Assembly (NCBI GenBank): GCA_022447185.1
Contig: JAKVAY010000042.1
Coordinates: forward strand, 1 to 32,000
Length of the DNA stretch: 32,000 bases
From: Fuerstiella sp.
Lineage (GTDB): Bacteria; Planctomycetota; Planctomycetia; Planctomycetales; Planctomycetaceae
Reading direction: 5' to 3'
Shown: one piece after another, positions 25,935-32,000 of the stretch
Position numbering within the stretch: position 1 is the first letter of the stretch
How the letters are laid out: each line of letters starts with the position of its first letter
Notes under the pieces: model-generated
What the model was told of the DNA's origin: nothing
The model's input: the letters and a program-made list of their open reading frames with translations, nothing else
Database searches by the model: none
Position numbers and translations under genes: made by a program

Positions 25935-25969
25935 GCCTGTCGGAGAGTGGCCCGCACACTCCGACAGGC
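25935..25969 (-). terminator. Long GC-rich hairpin, probable terminator of the DUF1501 gene
   Basis: 15-bp stem with one mismatch (25935-25949 against 25955-25969, 5-base loop, arms GCCTGTCGGAG/CTCCGACAGGC). On the minus strand a moderately T-rich stretch (ATTTCTGTT) follows. It lies about 100 bases after the DUF1501 stop. Confidence 0.6.
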
Positions 25970-26071
25970 CCCGGTTGGCATGATCACCCAATAACCGGGT
26001 TTGATTTCCTGCAGCGACGACGATGGCTGAGTGTCCCGCTTTCTGTTTGTGAGTCGTACCTGTCATTTCAC

Positions 26072-27493
26072 TTAACTGTAGAGTCCCTCGATCCGATTAC
26101 CCATATAAATGTGATGCGGGCGGCCATCGACGTCAGTCCATTTTGCTTCTTGTGGAATTCCCAGCGCGTCATAGATTGTGGCGGCAAAATTTTCCGGCGT
26201 CTGCCGATCACGTGTCGGCTCGGCTGCAATCCGGTCCGACGCTCCAACGATATTACCTCCCCGTACCCCTGCCCCGGCAAACAGCATTGTATTGACGGGG
26301 CCCCAGTGATCTCGGCCCGAATTCTTGTTGATCTTTGGTGTGCGCCCAAATTCACCGGTTACAATCACCAGAGTTTCATCGATCAGTCCGGAGGAAGTGA
26401 GATCATCCAGGAGCGCTGATACGCAACGGTCCAGCGGTGGCAGCAGGTTCTCCCTGAGATTAACGAAGTTGCGGCTGTGAGTGTCCCAGGACGAGTTTTT
26501 GCCAAGGTTGACCTGAACGAGATTGACACCGCCCTCAACCAGTCGCTTTGCCATCAGTAGCGAGAGTCCGAATTTGTTGGCTCCATAGCGTTCAACCAGT
26601 CGGGGATCTGCATTCTCCACGTCAAATGCACTGCTGATTGTGGAATCGGTCAGGACTGAGATGGCTTGTTGACGTTGTCCACCGAAGCTGTCCGCAGATT
26701 TCTCCAGGGCACGTTGCTGTCGCTGGACTTCTGCCAGCAGTTCGATGCGCCCGTTGAGACGATGCCGACCGCCATCCGGCAGCGTCAGCGTAGGGGTTTC
26801 AAATACCGTTCGTGATCCATGCTTGAATTCAGAGCCGTCAAACCGAAAACACTCGGGACAAGCACCGTTGCCCTTTGCACACTTTGCTGCAATATCCACG
26901 TGCCAGGCGTCCCAGTGGTTACCAAGTTTGCCAGCATACTGACCCGGCCGAACTCTGTTCGCTTCGTTAACACTGGGTTCAGGCAGAACAACCGCAGGCG
27001 GCATTTTGCCGCGTTGGTTGCGCTGTGCATAAGTAACGACCGCTGGAATTGACGGCCATTCATTGGGACTTGGAACTTTGGCCAAAGAAAACCCGGGTGG
27101 CAGATCTAATCGACCGGTTAGCAACATATGGCAGGCCGGCTCATGACCATTGCTGGCCGTCTGCATGGAACGGACAAGTGCATAGCGGTTGCTGCGTTCC
27201 GCCAGCAGTGGTAAATGCTCGCAAACCTGCAGGCCCGGCGTTTGCGAAGCGATCGGTTTGAATTCGCCGCGAATATCATCGGGCGCTTCAGGCTTCATGT
27301 CGAAGCTGTCATGTTGCGACAGCCCGCCCGTCAGAAAAACAAAGATGACCGATTTGGCCTTTGATTCACGATTTCCGGCCAGCGCCTGCAATCCGGAGAG
27401 CTCGGCCATGCCTAGTCCCAGACCAATCCCGCCCGCTCTGATGGCGCCACGTCTCGTGAACGCTGATGAAGGAATGTGAATTCTGCCGCTCAT
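26072..27493 (-). CDS. DUF1501 family protein, Tat-exported
   Basis: 473 residues. I choose ATG 27493 because GAGAGG lies about 7 bases upstream and a Tat signal then begins at once ('AFTRRGAIRAGGIGLGLGMA', R14-R15); the longer GTG frame at 27559 adds an unlikely leader. DUF1501 marks: 'KSVIFVFLTGGLSQHDSFDM', 'YALVRSMQT', 'LLTGRLDLPPG', 'GVNLVQVNLGKNSSWDTH', 'VIVTGEFGRTPKINKNSGRD' and 'HWGPVNTMLFAGAGVRGGNI'. The fold is sulfatase/alkaline-phosphatase-like, activity unproven. In planctomycetes these genes normally pair with a DUF1549/DUF1553 c-haem gene; none adjoins here, and only the small remnant at 791-928 hints at one. It is divergent from the SMP-30 gene, with 407 bases between. Confidence 0.9.
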   Translation of the reverse strand: MSGRIHIPSSAFTRRGAIRAGGIGLGLGMAELSGLQALAGNRESKAKSVIFVFLTGGLSQHDSFDMKPEAPDDIRGEFKPIASQTPGLQVCEHLPLLAERSNRYALVRSMQTASNGHEPACHMLLTGRLDLPPGFSLAKVPSPNEWPSIPAVVTYAQRNQRGKMPPAVVLPEPSVNEANRVRPGQYAGKLGNHWDAWHVDIAAKCAKGNGACPECFRFDGSEFKHGSRTVFETPTLTLPDGGRHRLNGRIELLAEVQRQQRALEKSADSFGGQRQQAISVLTDSTISSAFDVENADPRLVERYGANKFGLSLLMAKRLVEGGVNLVQVNLGKNSSWDTHSRNFVNLRENLLPPLDRCVSALLDDLTSSGLIDETLVIVTGEFGRTPKINKNSGRDHWGPVNTMLFAGAGVRGGNIVGASDRIAAEPTRDRQTPENFAATIYDALGIPQEAKWTDVDGRPHHIYMGNRIEGLYS

Positions 27494-27900
27494 CGGATAC
27501 CTCTCGTGTAACGAATCCGTTCGAACAGATGCCGATTTGACTGGATTACCAATGAACACAACGGCTGGTCACCACACACACACATGACGCTTCACCGCCG
27601 TTAATCGTAGTCAATTAGGTCAGGACAATCCAATTCGATTCCTGACCGGGCAGCGAATACGGTCGGGAATTTGTTGGTGTATGTGCACTTGGGCGGAGCC
27701 GATCACACCTTGTGAAACAACAATTGTGCAATCAATTGGCCTCGCAGCTGTTCCTGTATCTGTTCTATCCCGATCGTGTCTATGAATTCGAGGGCAGTTT
27801 GCATATCGCAGTACGCTTTCGTACTCGCAAGACACTACCGCCGGCAGCTACACTCGTGATTGTCGGACCTGACAGTTATTAATCGACAGGAGAACAGAAA
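27494..27900. other. Divergent intergenic region with imperfect inverted repeat
   Basis: 407 bases holding promoters for DUF1501 (minus) and the SMP-30 gene (plus). An inverted repeat GGTCAGG/CCTGACC (27618-27624/27641-27647) with an inner AATC/GATT pairing lies in it and may be an operator or hairpin. No gene is seen. Confidence 0.4.
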
Positions 27901-28842
27901 GTGCAACCTTATTGGTCAGTATGTTCCCTTGTAGTGATCTTCGCCTTCAATAATTTGCCTGCGGATGATCTTGCTGATTCGGCAGATACCAGAACTGTGA
28001 AGTTGTTCACGGTACCCGAGTATTGTGAAGGAGTTGTATTCGACCACGATGGTTGCGGTTACATTTCCCATGGCACGACGATCACCAGGTTCGCTCTTGA
28101 CGGGAAACATACACAGTGGGCGGTGACAGGTGCTCCAAACGGGCACAAAGTGCTTTCAGATAGTACTCATCTGGTCTGCGATGCCAGTCATCATGCCGTA
28201 CTGCATCTGTCGGGCGACGGCAGAATCCTGGGGTCTGCGTCGAAAGAATGCGATGGGAAACCACTTCGAGAGCCAAACGATCTTTCACTTGATACGCGGA
28301 ACGACGGCTTCTACTTCACCGACCCGGGTGGCAGCGGCCTCGACAATTTGATTGGTACGGTCCACTACGTTGACAAAAACGGTAAGACACACCTATTGGA
28401 CAACGGGCTGGCTTATCCGAATGGAATCGTCATTCGTCCGGATGGTAAGACGCTGCTGGTCGCCGAGAGTCAGAAGAATCGAATCCTTGCGTATCAGGTG
28501 ACCGGACCAGGTAAGGTCGGAACACGAAATCTGTTTGCAGAGCTGCCGTCAAAGGACTCTGACAAGGGACAAATCGATAACCAACCTGATGGAATCTGTT
28601 TGGATGCCGCAGGGAATCTGTACGTCGCTCATTACGGTATGAGGCAGGTGCAGGTGATCGACACCGCCGGCAAGCTGATTCGTCGATACGACGGTGGAAA
28701 TCTGACGACGAGCAACGTGGCGTTCGGTGGTCCGAATATGGACCAGTTGTTCATCACAGGAGCCTTGAAGTCAGGACCCGGTGGTTTGTTTCGCATGACC
28801 CCTGTCAACAAGGGCCTGGTGATTCTCCCTGACAGGCGCTGA
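27901..28842 (+). CDS. Exported SMP-30/gluconolactonase-family six-bladed propeller
   Basis: 313 residues. GTG 27901 has AGGAG 8 bases upstream and begins a signal peptide ('SLVVIFAFNNLPADD'). The metal site of the SMP-30/gluconolactonase/LRE family is intact: E43 ('YCEGVVFD'), N174 ('YPNGIVIR') and D230 ('NQPDGICLD'), with N126 ('EPNDLSL') as the substrate-side Asn. 'DPGGSGLDN' and 'VAESQKNRILAY' are typical blade sequences. Members hydrolyse sugar lactones (gluconolactone, xylonolactone) with Ca or Zn, in keeping with an extracytoplasmic sugar-oxidation role. It is the second lactonase-type propeller in this window and is unrelated in fold subtype to the one at 3.7 kb. It is monocistronic and converges on the ferredoxin gene. 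Confidence 0.9.
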   Translation: MQPYWSVCSLVVIFAFNNLPADDLADSADTRTVKLFTVPEYCEGVVFDHDGCGYISHGTTITRFALDGKHTQWAVTGAPNGHKVLSDSTHLVCDASHHAVLHLSGDGRILGSASKECDGKPLREPNDLSLDTRNDGFYFTDPGGSGLDNLIGTVHYVDKNGKTHLLDNGLAYPNGIVIRPDGKTLLVAESQKNRILAYQVTGPGKVGTRNLFAELPSKDSDKGQIDNQPDGICLDAAGNLYVAHYGMRQVQVIDTAGKLIRRYDGGNLTTSNVAFGGPNMDQLFITGALKSGPGGLFRMTPVNKGLVILPDRR

Positions 28843-28946
28843 CTTACACCGCGTAGACCCTGAGTTGCATAGAGTCGTGCGGAGGCCGTACAGGAATACT
28901 GGTGCTCGGGACGTCGTGGTCGGACAGTCCACGAAGATTTATCCGA

Positions 28947-29567
28947 TCAGTCCATGAAGATGCGCTGATAGTCCTGGAACATCACATCCATCAGATCACG
29001 TGCCGGTTCGGTCGCGCGATACCGCACGAACCCTTCTCCCAACTCAGTCTCTGTTTCCACCAGTTGGATGTTGTCTTCCGCACTGTACATCCATGCGTCT
29101 TCCTGGAGATATGCGAGGACCTCATGCAGGTCGGCGTCTTCCGCGGGAATGAAAACTTCGCCGTCGAGAAACAACTGGTAGGCATACTCTTCGACCTTGG
29201 GCCAGGTCATGCCACTGGAGGAACCCCGGTAGTATGGTTCCAGCACGGACACGGGAGTCGGCTTCACATTGGGATTATGAAGCATGTCGATAGCATTCCA
29301 CGGACAAATCGTCAGCTGGTAGTAGTCGCTGCTGTCATTGGGAGATCGATAACACATCTGGCAACCGATGCACCGGCTGGTATCAATCTGGTGGTAGCTC
29401 TCCGATGGAATCGGGCTCACAACTTCATAGATACAGTCCACCGGACAAACAGATGCACACGAATTACAGGACGTGCAGCTGTCCTTGTTGATCACGTTCA
29501 GATACCGAGTTTCCTTCTTGCGATCCGATTTGCGGGTCTTGAAGTACTCAGTCATTGAAATCGTCAT
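28947..29567 (-). CDS. Two-cluster 4Fe-4S ferredoxin with C-terminal extension
   Basis: 206 residues. The first cluster motif is C31-x2-C34-x2-C37-x3-C41 with P42 ('CTSCNSCASVCPVDC'). The second is C66-x2-C69-x2-C72, then a 15-residue gap before C88-P ('CIGCQMC ... ICPWNAI'), where ordinary bacterial ferredoxins have 3 residues. The pairing suits a low-potential 2[4Fe-4S] electron carrier in the cytoplasm. Residues ~90-206 are acidic, aromatic-rich ('EDAWMYSAEDNIQLVETE', 'LMDVMFQDYQRIFMD') with no known family and may bind a partner enzyme. ATG 29567 has AGGTGA about 6 bases upstream. The partner is not visible in its neighbourhood. Confidence 0.85.
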   Translation of the reverse strand: MTISMTEYFKTRKSDRKKETRYLNVINKDSCTSCNSCASVCPVDCIYEVVSPIPSESYHQIDTSRCIGCQMCYRSPNDSSDYYQLTICPWNAIDMLHNPNVKPTPVSVLEPYYRGSSSGMTWPKVEEYAYQLFLDGEVFIPAEDADLHEVLAYLQEDAWMYSAEDNIQLVETETELGEGFVRYRATEPARDLMDVMFQDYQRIFMD

Positions 29568-29809
29568 GTGTTCACCTGCTTTGAAGAGGGGCCGGGGACT
29601 CAGGACTCACACCGGATCACCTCAGGCAACTGCATGTACCACGCCTGCAACAAATCAACGGCTTTTTCATCATCGACCGTGGACTTCCCAAACGTGCACC
29701 TACGATGAAGAATAGTACGCTTTTCAGGAGGCGACCACTGCGGCTCTACCAGCCTGACCACGTTTTTCCCATTCCTCCGGAGATTCCTGCGGTTGAGAAG
29801 GGCAGCCGG

Positions 29810-30577
29810 TCAAGGAATTTCATCCAGCGGGGCATTATCGGCTGATGTCAGTACGATATTTTCCGGAAGTAAAACGCAGCTGAGATCGCCGCTCACGCCG
29901 CCTGTTGTATCGGTACCAATGATCCGATTTCCAAAATGGACTTCCTGCAACGGCACGTGTCCCTGAACGACGGTCACCGGACATTCACGTGGAACCGGCC
30001 CCTGAATGAACGTCCTGCTGAACAACCATGGTGGTTGGGCCAGAGAGTAGTCCCGTTTCCTCAGAATCTGGATCTGCATATCGAACGGCAGGTCAGGATC
30101 CAGTCCTGCATGGACAAACAGGTACTGCGGATGTTCGACAATCCAAGGAAGGTTACTCAGCAGCGCCGTATGTTCTTCGGGCAACGCGGATCGCAGTGCG
30201 GCAACATCCCGGAATTGGACACTGTAGGATTCAAATGTTGGTTCGGCAGAATAAAGCTGCAGCCAGTTGTTCTTCCAGTCCACATAATCCGGTGTCTGGA
30301 TCAGTCCGAGCGATGCCGCCATTGCAAGTTCGTGATTTCCGCAAATCCATGTCACTCTGTCATGGTGTTTTGACAGGTCACAATAGAGATCGAGTACACC
30401 TCTGGAGTCCGGGCCTCGGTCGACCAGATCGCCGATAAAGACAATCCACCGACGATGGATTTCCGGTGTGTGTTCCAGCTGGTGAATAATCTGGCGCAGC
30501 TCAGACAACTGTCCGTGTACATCACCGATCACGGCGACCGGTCCATCAATTCTGGTCGGGGGCTGCCTGATTGACAT
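29810..30577 (-). CDS. Calcineurin-type metallophosphatase, ApaH/PrpE-like
   Basis: 255 residues from ATG 30577, with AGGG just before it (the TTG one codon earlier is less likely). The metallophosphatase signatures are complete: GDVHG (18-22), GDLVDRG (49-55), GNHE (80-83), and later 'YLFVHAGLD' and 'VVQGHVPLQE' giving the C-terminal metal His residues. These bind two metals and hydrolyse phosphoesters. In this sub-family substrates include diadenosine tetraphosphate (ApaH), phosphoserine/threonine and small nucleotides. The order of motifs and length fit PrpE/serine-threonine-phosphatase-like members as well as ApaH, so the substrate is open. It has no signal peptide. It is the middle of a row of minus-strand genes, but 242 bases separate it from the next. 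Confidence 0.9.
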   Translation of the reverse strand: MSIRQPPTRIDGPVAVIGDVHGQLSELRQIIHQLEHTPEIHRRWIVFIGDLVDRGPDSRGVLDLYCDLSKHHDRVTWICGNHELAMAASLGLIQTPDYVDWKNNWLQLYSAEPTFESYSVQFRDVAALRSALPEEHTALLSNLPWIVEHPQYLFVHAGLDPDLPFDMQIQILRKRDYSLAQPPWLFSRTFIQGPVPRECPVTVVQGHVPLQEVHFGNRIIGTDTTGGVSGDLSCVLLPENIVLTSADNAPLDEIP

Positions 30578-30628
30578 CAATCCCTGTCCTGCAGTTCCAT
30601 ACTGAACAACTCTCTCCGAAGTGTCGCG

Positions 30629-31321
30629 TTAGACGGACTCAAGGGTGTAGACGTCGCCGGGCGCAAGTACGACCGGCTGAGCTGACGTTGCAGATTCGAC
30701 CTGTTTCTTCCACGCAGAAGTATCCTGTTCAATGAGTGGCCACGTGTTGTAGTGAGCAGGAATGACCATGTCGGGGTTCAGGTACTGAATGGCCCTGATC
30801 GAATCATCCGGTCCCATTGTGAAGTTGTCGCCAATTGGAAGAATGGCGACTCTGATCCCTTCGTCGCCGATCAGCTGCATGTCTGAGAACAATCCTGTGT
30901 CACCGGCATGATAGATATTGCCTTCATCTGTTTTGACGATGATACCCACAGGATTTCCGCCGTTACTGCCATCGGGAAGGATGGAACCGTGATGGGCAAT
31001 GGTGAGTTTCACGGTTCCAAAGTCGAATGAATGCTGACCGCCGATGTGCATCGCGTGCGTGTTTTCAATGCCCCGTGACTGAAACCATGCCACGATTTCG
31101 TAATTTGCAATAATAAGGGCGCCTGTCCTCCTGGCAATTGACTCCACATCAGCAACGTGATCCTCATGGCCGTGCGTCACCAGAATGAACTCAGCTTCGA
31201 TTTCGTCAGCAGTTGTGCATGCGCTGGGATTGCCCGTGAGAAACGGGTCAATCAGCACCTGATGACGCCGAGTTCGGATTTGAAAAGATGCATGCCCAAG
31301 GAATTTGACAGAAGTTGGCAT
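30629..31321 (-). CDS. UPF0173 metal-dependent hydrolase, MBL fold
   Basis: 230 residues, the family length. The metallo-beta-lactamase-fold motif H50-G-H52-E-D54-H55 ('LVTHGHEDHVADVE') binds two zinc ions. 'IDPFLTGNPS', 'IAHHGS', 'YHAGDTGLFSDM' and 'PDMVIPAHYNTWPLIEQD' are typical of UPF0173. Members act on unknown metabolites. ATG 31321 has only a weak ribosome site. It is 51 bases upstream of the phosphatase gene on the same strand, so co-transcription is likely; pgi ends 94 bases upstream of it on the same strand. Confidence 0.9.
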   Translation of the reverse strand: MPTSVKFLGHASFQIRTRRHQVLIDPFLTGNPSACTTADEIEAEFILVTHGHEDHVADVESIARRTGALIIANYEIVAWFQSRGIENTHAMHIGGQHSFDFGTVKLTIAHHGSILPDGSNGGNPVGIIVKTDEGNIYHAGDTGLFSDMQLIGDEGIRVAILPIGDNFTMGPDDSIRAIQYLNPDMVIPAHYNTWPLIEQDTSAWKKQVESATSAQPVVLAPGDVYTLESV

Positions 31322-31415
31322 TGATCGTGACTCAGGCTGTTCCCGCCGTGTTTAAAAGGATTGCCACGGAGGACTTTTTATGGTCTGTTCGCAGCTGAAA
31401 TGAAGATGAGTGTCA

Positions 31416-32000
31416 TCAGCCATTCTTCAGAATGGCATTCATATTTCGTTTGTAGGCTTCCACGCCAGGCTGTCCGTAGGGATTGACTCCGATCAGGCGG
31501 CCCTCCAGCACAGTGGACAGCATCAACAGCTGAAACAGCTGACCGATTGAATGATCGTTTACACATTCCAGCTGCAAATCGGCCGTTGGGCGACGATCCT
31601 CTGCATACGCCTGATTGGTTCCGCCAATCGCCGCATTGAGCACCGCGGAGACGGTCACTCCGGCAAACTGATTGAGTTGATCAAAATCATCGTCTCTAAA
31701 GGGGATCTCCAATTCATTATGACGGATTCGTCCTGGCAGCAGATTCGTAATCAGTTTGTCTCGTCGTCCCTGCTGGTGCTGCTGGCCTCGGCTATGCAGG
31801 TCGCGGGTGTTTACACCTGTGATCGGTGTCGCTCCTTTTTCATGTTTTCCGAGACTCTCTGACAGAAGCTGATCATACCACAAACCGAGGGCCTCCATAT
31901 GGCTGCCCCACGTTGACAACACACGGGTCGTCATGTCATGGTCTGTTTCCATCAGGTGCGCGACGGCTGTGAAGTCCAGGACGACATTATGGCCGTAGTC
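31416..32000 (-). CDS. pgi: Glucose-6-phosphate isomerase (partial, N-terminus outside window)
   Basis: The C-terminal 194 residues are visible; the frame is open to the right edge ('DYGHNVVLDFTAVAHLMETD'). Signature stretches are 'SESLGKHEKGATPITGVNTR', 'DLHSRGQQHQQGRRDKLI', 'NDHSIGQLFQLL' and the C-terminal 'GVNPYGQPGVEAYKRNM', which matches the PGI signature 2 pattern in the Gram-positive-type (Bacillus-like) form. PGI interconverts glucose-6-phosphate and fructose-6-phosphate in the cytoplasm. No terminator with a T-run follows the stop. A paralogue elsewhere cannot be excluded, but the family call is firm. Confidence 0.95.
   Translation of the reverse strand, partial: DYGHNVVLDFTAVAHLMETDHDMTTRVLSTWGSHMEALGLWYDQLLSESLGKHEKGATPITGVNTRDLHSRGQQHQQGRRDKLITNLLPGRIRHNELEIPFRDDDFDQLNQFAGVTVSAVLNAAIGGTNQAYAEDRRPTADLQLECVNDHSIGQLFQLLMLSTVLEGRLIGVNPYGQPGVEAYKRNMNAILKNG

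Larger units (their letters stand above)
25283..26071. other. Long intergenic region with hairpin and a weak small frame
   Basis: Nearly 790 bases between the DUF1592 start and the DUF1501 stop. It contains the promoter of the DUF1592/DUF1552 pair, the hairpin at 25935-25969 and one possible small gene (25506-25775). No RNA gene is recognisable. Confidence 0.4.

Noticed and set aside
1..32000. tRNA, rRNA, CRISPR, insertion sequence or phage genes
   Set aside because: No cloverleaf, repeat-spacer array, transposase or integrase was recognised by eye.

Overview
This window looks like chromosomal DNA from a member of the Planctomycetota (Planctomycetales-type). The evidence is the gene content: an exported sulfatase, a DUF1592-family two-haem protein next to a DUF1552 protein, a DUF1501 protein, a giant propeller/HEAT/c-haem dehydrogenase-like protein, a SUMF1-like protein, and many Sec- and Tat-exported enzymes. 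Genes are spaced loosely, on both strands, mostly as single units or pairs. I see no rRNA, tRNA, CRISPR array, integrase or insertion sequence.

Layout. 1-3.4 kb (minus): a partial RraA-like protein, a decayed stretch that seems to hold a DUF1549 remnant, an exported sulfatase, and a small orphan membrane protein. 3.7-6.3 kb (plus): an exported lactonase-fold propeller and a Tat-exported enolase-superfamily protein with an unusual active site. 6.5-9.4 kb: a small exported protein (minus) and a propeller/di-haem cytochrome fusion (plus), divergent around a perfect 13-bp inverted repeat. 9.6-14.0 kb: a 2-hydroxyacid dehydrogenase (plus) faces a minus-strand group of NAL-like aldolase, diaminopropionate ammonia-lyase-like enzyme (ATGA overlap) and a SUMF1-like lipoprotein. 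14.3-15.6 kb (minus): an ECF sigma factor and its zinc anti-sigma factor. 16.1-21.4 kb (plus): the giant c-haem protein, then a tightly coupled exported isochorismatase-like hydrolase and NodB deacetylase. 21.5-27.5 kb (minus): DUF1552, DUF1592 and DUF1501 proteins. 27.9-32 kb: an SMP-30 propeller (plus), then a two-cluster ferredoxin, an ApaH-like phosphatase, a UPF0173 MBL hydrolase and the C-terminal part of glucose-6-phosphate isomerase (minus).

How it fits together. The exported part of the window (sulfatase, lactonases, enolase-like protein, NodB deacetylase, three c-haem proteins) suits periplasmic breakdown and oxidation of complex sulfated or acylated polysaccharides. The cytoplasmic part (aldolase, ammonia-lyase, 2-hydroxyacid dehydrogenase, Pgi) would handle keto-acid, amino-acid and sugar-phosphate intermediates. 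That joint role is inference. The parts with the best chance of being new are the aldolase/ammonia-lyase pair, the exported hydrolase/deacetylase pair, the altered enolase-superfamily enzyme, and the hairpins in the divergent regions.
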